This document shows positions 48,377-56,190 of a DNA stretch of 64,000 nucleotides, in pieces. The position numbers and the translations under genes were made by a program. Positions within the stretch are counted from its first letter, which is position 1. Every line of letters begins with the position of its first letter. Below the pieces are notes generated by a model. The model had not been told where the DNA came from. It made no database searches and worked only from the letters and a program-made list of their open reading frames with translations. The stretch comes from Alistipes finegoldii DSM 17242 (GTDB lineage Bacteria > Bacteroidota > Bacteroidia > Bacteroidales > Rikenellaceae): positions 2,869,501-2,933,500 of the forward strand of contig NC_018011.1 in assembly GCF_000265365.1 (NCBI RefSeq), written 5' to 3'.

Positions 48377-48684
48377 AAAAAAAGCAAGGGACGCAGATAC
48401 ATTTCGCGTTGAAGGTATTAGGAAACCCAATCAGAAAATGCACCGCGCCCTTGCAAGTCCCGTCCGTAAGGACGGAACAAAACAAGGGCTGGCAACATTT
48501 ATACCTCTGATTATGAAAAGTTCCTAATTTTTCAACACGGTATAAAGAGTTGCTGCTCTTTATTATGTCCGTCGGCTATGCCGAGCTATGATAATTCCTT
48601 AAAGTTAGCATGGTAATTGCCTTTTCAGTTTGTTCTCGGACAACCTATGTTGCCCCGGTTCAACGAAACTGCCTTTAAGGAATC
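48377..48684 (-). ncRNA. Candidate structured small RNA with its own promoter and terminator
   Basis: A minus-strand -7 box TATATTTG (48698-48691) precedes the hairpins ATTCCTTAAAG/CTTTAAGGAAT (48683-48673 with 48604-48594) and ATAAAGAG/CTCTTTAT (48563-48542). Then AATCAGA (48513-48507), GCAAGGG (48454-48448), TCTGATT (48434-48428) and CCCTTGC (48390-48384) interleave, and seven T residues follow. This is the same pairing order as in the RNAs at 58.3-58.7 kb. Confidence 0.42.
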
Positions 48685-48765
48685 GTAAGGCAAATATACA
48701 AAGAAAATCGAATCTAACGCAGTCCGGCCGTGTGTTTTTGGAAAAATCTTGCTAAATTTGTGGGT

Positions 48766-49680
48766 ATGAAGCAATCCATTGATTTTCTGCCCGAACGTAA
48801 ACAGCGGGATTTACATGAACTGGTCGGCCTGATCCGCGATGAAGTAAAGGATGTCGTAATGATTATCTTGTATGGCAGTTATGCCCGCAACACCTATGTT
48901 GAACTGGATATACGGCGGGATTACGGCGGCGGTAAAATCCAATATATGAGCGACTATGATATTTTGGTTGTGTCGAAAAAAAGGCTGGGTTCGCGCACGG
49001 TTACGGTATCGAGCCGGGTTAAATCCAATTTCTTAAAAAATAAAAATGCCAATACTCAAACCCGTCCGTCGATTATCAACGAAAGCATAACCAAATTCAA
49101 TAATGCTCTTTCCGAGGGCCGTTATTTCTATGTAGATATTCTGACCGAGGGAATTGTGCTTTACAATTCGGGAGAGTGTCAATTAGCCACGCCACGCGAC
49201 TTGAATTTTTCTGAAATCTTACAAATGGCGGAAGAATACTATAATGGAAAACTAAATCGGGCTGTAAGCCATTATGAGTATTATCAATTAGATTATTCAA
49301 AAGAAAGGTATACTTATAGCACATACAATCTTCATCAGGTCGTTGAACATCTTTTGAAAGCAATTCCGTTGGTATTTATTCTATACGGACATAAAGAACA
49401 TGAGCTGGATACATTGATAGAAAAATGTAAGGCTTATACATTGGAATTAGTAAAGGTGTTTCCATTAGACACCGAAGAAGAAAAACACCATTTCGAATTG
49501 CTCGAACGCTCCTATATCGAAGCACGCTATAACGACAAATTCGTTGTACCAAAGGAGGTTGTAGACGCGCTTGTCCCCAAAGTGGATTTATTGTTTAATA
49601 TTGTAGAGGATGTTTGCCGTAAACAATTCGACTACTACAAACAGCAGAGCAAGAAACAACTCCCGAAAGAAAGAGGGTAA
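48766..49680 (+). CDS. MNT-HEPN fusion: nucleotidyltransferase with C-terminal HEPN domain
   Basis: A 304-residue protein. The N-terminal minimal nucleotidyltransferase has GSYARNTY (37-44) and the metal-binding pair in MSDYDILVV (Asp63, Asp65). The C-terminal HEPN domain has YNLHQVVEHLLKAIPLVFI and, near its end, an RxxxxxR/Y-type segment (LLERSYIEARYND). MNT and HEPN often form toxin-antitoxin pairs in which the MNT part adenylylates the HEPN RNase; a fusion could be self-regulated. A TAAATTTG box lies just upstream (48753-48760). It heads a three-gene plus-strand unit. Confidence 0.85.
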   Translation: MKQSIDFLPERKQRDLHELVGLIRDEVKDVVMIILYGSYARNTYVELDIRRDYGGGKIQYMSDYDILVVSKKRLGSRTVTVSSRVKSNFLKNKNANTQTRPSIINESITKFNNALSEGRYFYVDILTEGIVLYNSGECQLATPRDLNFSEILQMAEEYYNGKLNRAVSHYEYYQLDYSKERYTYSTYNLHQVVEHLLKAIPLVFILYGHKEHELDTLIEKCKAYTLELVKVFPLDTEEEKHHFELLERSYIEARYNDKFVVPKEVVDALVPKVDLLFNIVEDVCRKQFDYYKQQSKKQLPKERG

Positions 49681-49723
49681 AAATGTAATTCTCTTTTAGA
49701 TTCAATTCTATCCAAATTTGAGC

Positions 49724-50497
49724 ATGAAGAAGTGGACAAAACATGAGGCATTAGGCTATTTAGATAAACAAATAGAGGTTATACATACGCTAAAATTAGG
49801 TCGGCGCGGTTCTTCGGAACATGTAAGATGGCTGACTAACACATTAGTCTTTTTGGAAGAAATATTCGGTTCTGATTCCTATTATTATTGTAATATTAAG
49901 AATCTTACGTGGCAATTTCATGGGCAACGCATATATAGAGGTTGGGATATTGACGGGGCAATGGAAGCATACAATCAGGAAGCTTATGTAGAGCAACTTG
50001 AACAAGCTAATGGATTCTTGTTAGCCGCAAAAGATTACCTTGATGCAAATGATATTGATACTGTTTACAGCGCATCGGTCGAAAAACAAGCTACCGGAGA
50101 TTTAATGAAAGTTCTTTCATTGTCAGAACATAAATTAAGAAAAGTTATTCGCACCAAGCCTGAACGTGAAAAAGAAATACAAGATCAATTTGAAAACCTT
50201 TTAATCGGAGCAGATATAGATTTTGAGAGAGAGGGACCGCACATAGATTATTCGTCAAAAGCGTATATTCCTGATTTCAGTTTTAATAGCATAGATTTAG
50301 CAGTAGAGATCAAATTATGTAAGACAGAAGAAAAGACATTTATTCAACAAATTAACGACGATATTTTGGCCTACAAAACAAAGTTTAACAATCTGCTTTT
50401 CATAATATATGATTTAGGGGTCATACGTGATGTTGATACATTTAAGCAGTCGTTCGAGGAAACGGAAAATGTTATTGTTCATGTCATAAAGCATTAA
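49724..50497 (+). CDS. PD-(D/E)XK protein with DpnII/MboI-like nuclease domain
   Basis: A 257-residue protein. The C-terminal third has the PD-(D/E)XK core: YIPDFSF (Asp184), then AVEIKLCK (Glu195, Lys197), followed by INDDILAYKTKFNNLLFIIYDLGVIRDVD and ENVIVHVIKH, the pattern of the REase_DpnII-MboI domain group seen in stand-alone defence-like proteins. The helical N-terminus is not recognised. The ATG at 49724 is used rather than TTG at 49718. It sits 43 bases after the MNT-HEPN gene and 18 before the Bro-N gene, so the three may be one operon. Confidence 0.75.
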   Translation: MKKWTKHEALGYLDKQIEVIHTLKLGRRGSSEHVRWLTNTLVFLEEIFGSDSYYYCNIKNLTWQFHGQRIYRGWDIDGAMEAYNQEAYVEQLEQANGFLLAAKDYLDANDIDTVYSASVEKQATGDLMKVLSLSEHKLRKVIRTKPEREKEIQDQFENLLIGADIDFEREGPHIDYSSKAYIPDFSFNSIDLAVEIKLCKTEEKTFIQQINDDILAYKTKFNNLLFIIYDLGVIRDVDTFKQSFEETENVIVHVIKH

Positions 50498-50515
50498 TCG
50501 GTAAGTTACAAACAG

Positions 50516-51370
50516 ATGACCCAAAAACAAGCTATACAACTTTTCGAGGAACGCAAGGTGCGGACCGTCTGGGACGACGAAACCGAGAAATGGTATTTTG
50601 CGATTGTCGATGTTGTCGCAATTCTGACCGAAAGTGCAGATGCCGCCGCCTATTGGCGTAAACTCAAACAGCGACTTAAAGCGGAGGGAAATGAAACCGT
50701 GACAAATTGTCACGGTTTGAAAATGCTGGCTGCCGACGGAAAGATGCGTCTTACCGACGTGGCGGACACGACACAGCTTTTCCGCCTGATTCAGTCGATC
50801 CCCTCGCCGAAGGCCGAACCTTTCAAACAATGGATGGCGCAGGTCGCCAGCGACCGTTTGGACCAGATGCAGGACCCCGAAATGTCCATCGAGCAGGCAA
50901 TGGCCGATTACAAACGGCTGGGATATTCCGAGAATTGGATAAACCAACGCCTGAAAAGCATGGAGGTCCGCAAGGAACTCACCGACGAATGGCAGCGCCG
51001 GGGCGTAGAGGGCCAGCAATTCGCAACTCTGACGGACATTATCACCCAAGCGTGGGCGGACCGCACGACAAAATCCTACAAGCAGTTCAAAGGGTTGAAA
51101 AAGGAAAACCTGCGCGACAACATGACCAATATCGAATTGGCGTTGAATACGCTGGCCGAAGCGTCCGTTACGGAGATTTCCAAACAACGCCGTCCCAAAG
51201 GATTCCAGCAGAATGTTAAAGTCGCCCGAAGCGGTGGCAGCGTGGCAAAGGCCGCGCGGACACAGCTTGAAAAGCAGTTAGGCCACTCGGTCGTTTCCCC
51301 CATCAACGCCGCACAGGTATTGGCCGCCAAAAAAACCGAGCAGATCGAGGGCGAAAAAGACAAAGATTGA
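50516..51370 (+). CDS. Bro-N domain protein (phage antirepressor/DinD-like)
   Basis: A 284-residue protein with an N-terminal Bro-N domain (IQLFEERKVRTVWDDETEKWYFAIVDVVAILTES) and the conserved LTDVADTTQLFRLIQSIPSPKAEPFKQWMAQVA segment of antirepressor/DinD-type proteins. The remainder is helical and basic. Such proteins bind DNA in phages and mobile elements. Codons 60-68 contain a perfect 11-bp inverted repeat (50695-50719). It is followed by a terminator at 51417-51444. Confidence 0.85.
   Translation: MTQKQAIQLFEERKVRTVWDDETEKWYFAIVDVVAILTESADAAAYWRKLKQRLKAEGNETVTNCHGLKMLAADGKMRLTDVADTTQLFRLIQSIPSPKAEPFKQWMAQVASDRLDQMQDPEMSIEQAMADYKRLGYSENWINQRLKSMEVRKELTDEWQRRGVEGQQFATLTDIITQAWADRTTKSYKQFKGLKKENLRDNMTNIELALNTLAEASVTEISKQRRPKGFQQNVKVARSGGSVAKAARTQLEKQLGHSVVSPINAAQVLAAKKTEQIEGEKDKD
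50695..50719. repeat. Inverted repeat inside the Bro-N coding region
   Basis: AAACCGTGACA and TGTCACGGTTT, 11 bp each, separated by AAT. It encodes the conserved TVTNCHGL segment and could also serve as a protein-binding site. Confidence 0.6.
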
Positions 51371-51416
51371 CCGACGCAGTTGTTTCCAAATTGGAAATAG
51401 CTGCAATAATGTCAAA

Positions 51417-51444
51417 CCGGGACCGCAGGGTTCCTGTTTTTTGT
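51417..51444 (+). terminator. Terminator after the Bro-N gene
   Basis: GGGACC-GCAG-GGTTCC (one G-T pair) followed by TGTTTTTTG. Confidence 0.65.
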
Positions 51445-51474
51445 TCAAATAGTTTGTTTCTTATCCAAAATTCT

Positions 51475-51482
51475 TATCTTTG
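51475..51482 (+). promoter_or_regulatory. -7 promoter element for the lipoprotein gene at 51582
   Basis: TATCTTTG, about 100 bases before the ATG, leaving a long leader. Confidence 0.5.
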
Positions 51483-51581
51483 TAAATGAATACCTTATAT
51501 TTCGGACGATATGCGCAAGGATGCCGTGCCGAAATAAAAATCGGGAACGCTATTTGATCGTCAAACTGAAAAACCAAAGCT

Positions 51582-52055
51582 ATGAAAAAGATCGTTTGTC
51601 TTATCGCAATGGCTCTGTTTACCGCGACGGGTTGTACGTCCGTGGAGATGAATCAAACAAAGACTGATACCCCAGATGATAATACACAGGGAAAGGCTAC
51701 TACTTTGTCCTGCGCCGATTATACGCTGAATCCTCTTTGGAACTGGGCTGAAACGCCCGCCAATCAACTGATCGTGATTCGCAGCCAGGCGGAACTGGCG
51801 GATTTTATATTTCCCAACGACAAATTGCCCGAAGATATAGACTTCGAAAAGAACACGCTCCTTTTGGTTGCAGGACAGGCCACAAACGGAATCGAAAGCG
51901 TCAAAAAGAACTTTGTAAAGGCGGATGCTCAATATATATATTCCGTAACCTTTCTGCTGAACGACACCACCGAAGCCCCGAAATGGCGTGTAGCGCAGTT
52001 GGTTCCGTCTGTTCCGAACGAAGCGAAAATATCGCTCGATCTGGAGGTTAATTAG
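51582..52055 (+). CDS. Lipoprotein of unknown function, 157 aa
   Basis: A lipoprotein signal (MKKIVCLIAMALFTATGC, Cys18) followed by a linker and a compact domain (LIVIRSQAELADFIFPNDKLPEDIDFEKNTLLLVAGQATNGI) that resembles small protease-complex-like or NigD-type lipoproteins of Bacteroidota; the family is not certain. It converges with the methyltransferase gene and overlaps its end by eight bases. Confidence 0.7.
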   Translation: MKKIVCLIAMALFTATGCTSVEMNQTKTDTPDDNTQGKATTLSCADYTLNPLWNWAETPANQLIVIRSQAELADFIFPNDKLPEDIDFEKNTLLLVAGQATNGIESVKKNFVKADAQYIYSVTFLLNDTTEAPKWRVAQLVPSVPNEAKISLDLEVN

Positions 52056-52842
52056 CCCCCTCCTGCATTGCCAGCAGACAGTAGCAGGTCGTCGTGAAAA
52101 AATTTCTCACATAAGGTATTTTCCCGATAACGGGAGATAGTATGCGCGGTTTCAATCCGAATTTCACCTGATAATTCGGGTTTATGAAATATAGCCGCTG
52201 ATTCACTATGCGTAGTCCCGTTGCCGTTACTAATTTATGGAAACCCTCGATAGTGATGCGCGTATCCCGGATTTCGAAAAAACATTTCACCGTGCTTTCC
52301 TTTTCGCCGCATGCCCTGAACACGAAACGGAAAAGAGGTCGGGGCAGCAGGTGGATGTAAGGACAGTTGGCGATAATCCGGTTCTTCGCCATTTGCTGAT
52401 GTCCCCCGAACGGCATTTGCCATGCGGGGAATCCCAGATACAAAAGGCCGTCAGCTTTCAGAAAGGATTTTAAATGCAACATCAACCGCTCCTTTTCGGG
52501 AATATGCTCCAACGCATCGTGTAGGATAATCAGGTCGTAAGGTTGTGTGTCGCTGTAATCGAAAATATCCGAACAGATAAACGTTCCTTTCAACCCCCTT
52601 TCGGCGAAAAGTGTCTTTGCGGTTTCGATTGACGGTTTGTGAATATCTATTCCCGTTACCGTGGCCCCCATTGCCGCAAAAATAGAAAGGATGCCGCCAA
52701 TGCCGCAACCGACCTCCATTACCCGGCACTTACGACCGAATTTCAAAGACGTATGCTGTTCAATATAAGGCAGATAATAATTGCGGCAGGAGGTGGCTGT
52801 TTCTTCAAAATAGGCGGAGCGGTCTTGATGGCGTGTCTGCAT
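52048..52842 (-). CDS. Class I SAM-dependent methyltransferase
   Basis: A 264-residue methyltransferase. The SAM-binding motif VMEVGCGIGGILSIFAAMGA (about 41-60) is followed by the acidic motif TGIDIHKPSIE and LIILHDALEHIPEKE (motifs II and III of the Methyltransf_11/25 group). The C-terminal part may sit at a membrane (YVRNFFTTTCYCLLAMQ). The substrate is unknown. It lies between the lipoprotein gene and the subtilisin-like cassette. Confidence 0.85.
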   Translation of the reverse strand: MQTRHQDRSAYFEETATSCRNYYLPYIEQHTSLKFGRKCRVMEVGCGIGGILSIFAAMGATVTGIDIHKPSIETAKTLFAERGLKGTFICSDIFDYSDTQPYDLIILHDALEHIPEKERLMLHLKSFLKADGLLYLGFPAWQMPFGGHQQMAKNRIIANCPYIHLLPRPLFRFVFRACGEKESTVKCFFEIRDTRITIEGFHKLVTATGLRIVNQRLYFINPNYQVKFGLKPRILSPVIGKIPYVRNFFTTTCYCLLAMQEGAN

Positions 52843-52864
52843 GGTGAAAATCCTATAAAAACCA

Positions 52865-52891
52865 AAGGCGGAGAATCCGATTCTCCGCCTT
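52865..52891 (-). terminator. Terminator after the subtilisin-like gene
   Basis: AAGGCGGAGAAT pairs perfectly with ATTCTCCGCCTT around CCG. It follows the stop of the S8 gene on the minus strand. Confidence 0.75.
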
Positions 52892-52902
52892 ATCGGTAAA
52901 AA

Positions 52903-54753
52903 TTACTGTAAAGAAAGTTCTAATGACGAAGTGAGTTCGACGGTAAAAGGTTGAGTGATAATAATACTCTTGGCGTTGGTAAACGTCAGCTTGGCATTGT
53001 TCTTAACGGTTACGTTCGTCGCAGATATTTCGCTGCCCGAAACTACCGTATTCGTGGTAACTGTCTTGTCATTGAAATAGACCGTCGTACTTGCATTTTG
53101 AGCTTCCATTACGGCAGCATAGGCGTCGATCAGGCCGTAACCAACTTCTGTATGCCATGTGCCGTTCGGTCTGCCGCTAACCGTCGAATAGCTATATCCG
53201 CCGACCTTGCGGGCTGTTTTCTCGATGATCGTGGCTACCTCCTTTTGGGTCAGGTTCGGATTTACCGACAGTATCAAAGCCGCTACTCCGGCAACATGCG
53301 GGCAAGCCGATGATGTGCCGTTAAAATTTGGCATATAATCGCCCGAAACATACCCGACACTTCCGGTTCGGTCCGTAGTATAAATAAGAACGCCGGGAGC
53401 CATTATATCTAACTGCGTTCCGTAATCACTTCCCCACCAGCCTTCGTTATCAATAGTCGTTGAGGATTTACGTTTACCCGAAAGACTTAACGCTCCGACG
53501 ACGATAATATCGGGCAACGATCTCGCAGGATAGCCCACGGTATTCGAATCATAATTACCTGCAGAAAAAGTTACGACACACCCCAGACCGTTACGTCCAT
53601 TTGTCATGGCCGACTGTATCGCATCTTCTAACAACTCCGAGAACGTCGATGATCTCCAAGAATTTGAAATAACAGACGCACCGTTTCTCCAAGCCCAATT
53701 AAATCCGTCAGCCCTTTTCTGGGGAGCATCCGATGTTCCCATTAATTGATTGCTGATCGACATAACGGGACAGTTCGGGGCGATGCCCGCAACCCCCAGA
53801 TTATTGTTGGTTTTGGCAGATATGATTCCGGAACATGCTGTACCGTGGTTGCCCCAAATCTGACTTGGCGACCTCCCTGTTTCGGTGTCATAGCTTTTCG
53901 ACGAAACATTCAAATCGGGGTGATCCAACTGTGTGCCGTGGTCCAATACCGCGACGATAATATCGCTGCTTCCCTGCGTTACCTCTCTGGCCGGGAGATA
54001 GTTGATGTCGATTCCTGCAGTTCCTTGATTCTGCCCCGTATTCTTCAACGCCCATTGAGCGGAAAACAACGGGTCATTCGGGGCTGCCGTAGTTTCGTCC
54101 TCGCTGATGAAACAAGGCTGGCAGGCGGCAAACGGGCCATCTTCATAAAACTTATTCGCCATTTCCAGCGCGTTTCCCAGCGATTCGTTCGTACAGGAAA
54201 GCGTGTACCAAAGCGGCAGGTATTCATTGTTTCCGAGTAAAGTTACCTTATTCTCCGTTGCAAGTGTTGTCAGGATTCTTACGTCGCGTATGGACTTCAC
54301 TTTGACATAAAACAAATGGCTCAAACCCAAATCAGCGCCGTCGGAAGTCTTGAAATAAGGTGCGCTGTAAACCAATGCCTTATCTTGTGCGTTTACGTCC
54401 GCAGTTGCAACTTCGGCCCAATACAGGTTATCGTTGGCCGCTGATCGTGTTGCATCTTGCAACTGGAGCCGGGAAGATAAAGTTACTTTTGCCGCACTCA
54501 ATCCCGATTTGGAGTTCAGGAGAGGTAACTGCAAATTCGCTTCATCGGAGGATTCAAAAAGAATGTACGATTTTGTCGTATTAATTGTAATCGGGATTTT
54601 GTTCCCCTTATACCAATAATAGTGCGTACCGGAACTTAATTGTGCCCTTGTTTGCGGGGACATTTCCATTTCGTCCTCCGTAAAATTCTGGCATCCAGTG
54701 AAAACTATTATCGACAGAAAGAAAATACCGATTATATTCAGTATTCTTTTCAT
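52903..54753 (-). CDS. Subtilisin-like (S8) serine peptidase lipoprotein
   Basis: A 616-residue lipoprotein (MKRILNIIGIFFLSIIVFTGC, Cys21) with an N-terminal propeptide-like domain (about 40-225), a subtilase domain with Asp271 (VAVLDHGTQLDHPDL), His303 (GNHGTACSGI) and Ser481 (NGTSSACPHVAG), and a C-terminal beta tail (about 565-616). All three catalytic residues are present. It is expected at the cell surface or in the periplasm. It follows the S74 protein by 16 bases on the same strand, so the protease and the S74 protein are probably made together. Confidence 0.92.
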   Translation of the reverse strand: MKRILNIIGIFFLSIIVFTGCQNFTEDEMEMSPQTRAQLSSGTHYYWYKGNKIPITINTTKSYILFESSDEANLQLPLLNSKSGLSAAKVTLSSRLQLQDATRSAANDNLYWAEVATADVNAQDKALVYSAPYFKTSDGADLGLSHLFYVKVKSIRDVRILTTLATENKVTLLGNNEYLPLWYTLSCTNESLGNALEMANKFYEDGPFAACQPCFISEDETTAAPNDPLFSAQWALKNTGQNQGTAGIDINYLPAREVTQGSSDIIVAVLDHGTQLDHPDLNVSSKSYDTETGRSPSQIWGNHGTACSGIISAKTNNNLGVAGIAPNCPVMSISNQLMGTSDAPQKRADGFNWAWRNGASVISNSWRSSTFSELLEDAIQSAMTNGRNGLGCVVTFSAGNYDSNTVGYPARSLPDIIVVGALSLSGKRKSSTTIDNEGWWGSDYGTQLDIMAPGVLIYTTDRTGSVGYVSGDYMPNFNGTSSACPHVAGVAALILSVNPNLTQKEVATIIEKTARKVGGYSYSTVSGRPNGTWHTEVGYGLIDAYAAVMEAQNASTTVYFNDKTVTTNTVVSGSEISATNVTVKNNAKLTFTNAKSIIITQPFTVELTSSLELSLQ

Positions 54754-54769
54754 AATAATAATCGTTTAA

Positions 54770-55390
54770 TTATTTTCCAGATTTGAGCGCTTCGATTTCT
54801 GCTTTCAGGGTTTCGATCTGGCCGTTAAGCTCCTGAATAGACTTCGTAAGCAGCGGAATCAATGCGCTGTAATTTACGACACGGTGGCCCTCGCAATCCA
54901 CGGCCACGATGTCGGGAAGTACCTGCTCGATCTCCTGGGCAATGAATCCCATTTCTTTGGGATTGGAAACGCCCGTCGAACGTCGGCTGGTCTTGAAATA
55001 ATGCGCCTTATCGGCCCATTCGAACGACACGGGACGCAGTTGCGTGAGGGTTGCCGTTGCGCTGCCTAACGACTGGATATTTGTTTTCGACGCAGCGTCG
55101 GAGTTCGTATAGACGTTGCGGGCGTACAGGTCGATGAAACCGCCGTTCTCCGTATCGTAGAGTACGAGTTTGTCGGAGTTGCTGGAAACGCGCGAATCTG
55201 CGGGGCCGAGGTCGAATTTAATCATTCGATTCCCGAATTTCCAGCAATGCGCCCAGCCCTCCCAGTTGGTCATATATCCGTTGTAACGCTCCATAGCGTT
55301 ATAAACCAAATAGCCGTTCTGATACTTTAATTGCGCATGGCTATTAAATGCGATGAAACACAATACGATTAATGCTAATACTTTTTTCAT
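54770..55390 (-). CDS. S74 tail-fibre-chaperone domain protein (cassette 2)
   Basis: A 206-residue secreted protein (MKKVLALIVLCFIAFNSHAQ) with a short N-terminal beta region, then the intramolecular-chaperone pattern: NSDAASKTNIQSL, LRPVSFEWADKAHYF, MGFIAQEIEQVLPDIV, VNYSALIPLLTKSIQEL and a coiled-coil end. In phage tail fibres the S74 domain folds the trimer and cuts itself off. Here it is fused to a bacterial signal peptide and lies beside an S8 protease and DUF3244 protein. It is the intact counterpart of the broken gene at 35374-36046. Confidence 0.87.
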   Translation of the reverse strand: MKKVLALIVLCFIAFNSHAQLKYQNGYLVYNAMERYNGYMTNWEGWAHCWKFGNRMIKFDLGPADSRVSSNSDKLVLYDTENGGFIDLYARNVYTNSDAASKTNIQSLGSATATLTQLRPVSFEWADKAHYFKTSRRSTGVSNPKEMGFIAQEIEQVLPDIVAVDCEGHRVVNYSALIPLLTKSIQELNGQIETLKAEIEALKSGK

Positions 55391-55544
55391 GGCCTTGAAA
55401 TTTAAGTTGGTAGTGATTTTTGTGTGAGCAAACAAAGACGTTACTCACAGAGAGTTTTGGTTTAGTGGATTAGCTGTCAGACAAAAAGTTAGTTGCTGCT
55501 TCTGTCATCTATTCGTTTCCCCTTTCTTTGTCCTACATTCTATG

Positions 55545-55928
55545 TCATTCGATAAAAAAATCGCCTGCGAAAACATTTTTGTCTATTGACAGTTCAATCG
55601 TGTAAAATCCCGGTTCCAGTTCGGGGATTGGAATGATACTTTTTCCATTGAAAAGGTCGAAACGTTCACATGCAACCGTGCCAAAGTTGCCGGAAATTAT
55701 CAACTGCCCCGTCTTGCTCTCTGCGCCCGATGCAATGACCTCTACTATACTCATAGAACTATCATAGAATACGAGCGGGATATTTTCCGATAGGCAGACG
55801 GGGCCGCCGCCGACTTTTACCTGTTTGACAATAACTGCCGTCTTGCCGCCGCCATAGACCGAATAAATACCTGCGAATAGCATAAACAAACCGACAATTA
55901 CAGACATTGCGGGAGAGAACTTTTTCAT
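55545..55928 (-). CDS. Small secreted DUF3244-like protein (cassette 2)
   Basis: A 127-residue protein, the same length as the cassette 1 paralogue at 42979. A hydrophobic signal (MKKFSPAMSVIVGLFMLFAG) precedes a beta-sandwich (GQLIISGNFGTVACERFDLFNG, LEPGFYTIELSIDKNVFAGDFFIE). The ATG at 55928 is supported by a -7 box TACTTTTG at 55970-55977. It lies between the TPR regulator and the S74 gene. Confidence 0.75.
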   Translation of the reverse strand: MKKFSPAMSVIVGLFMLFAGIYSVYGGGKTAVIVKQVKVGGGPVCLSENIPLVFYDSSMSIVEVIASGAESKTGQLIISGNFGTVACERFDLFNGKSIIPIPELEPGFYTIELSIDKNVFAGDFFIE

Positions 55929-55969
55929 AGGCTTAAATTTGAAAGTGAGTATGAGATATTCGTACATTT

Positions 55970-55977
55970 CAAAAGTA
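55970..55977 (-). promoter_or_regulatory. -7 promoter element for cassette 2
   Basis: TACTTTTG on the minus strand, 41 bases before the DUF3244-like ATG. Confidence 0.5.
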
Positions 55978-56072
55978 GAGCGATTGTTTCCGAAAACCAA
56001 GAAATCAGAGCCTCTAAAATTTTTCAACCGCAAAGTGATTTCGACTGAAAAACAAACAGTTACGCACACAAA

Positions 56073-56104
56073 AAAGCCCGAAAATTTTTCAGTTTTCGGG
56101 CCTT
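56073..56104 (-). terminator. Terminator after the cassette 2 TPR regulator
   Basis: GCCCGAAAA pairs with TTTTCGGGC; on the minus strand a T run follows. It separates the regulator from the DUF3244-like gene, as in cassette 1. Confidence 0.75.
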
Positions 56105-56190
56105 GCTCTAATATGCTCTAAATCAGCAAATTACCAGCAAATCTTTATTGTCAACAAGTTTTGCTGGCAAAAATATTGATTATCTGATAT

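Noticed and set aside
47793..48485. A long minus-strand open frame in the region after the 192-aa gene
   Set aside because: The translation is rich in Cys, Arg, Pro and Thr without any domain pattern, the region is full of perfect hairpins and no promoter fits; it is a chance frame in structured DNA.
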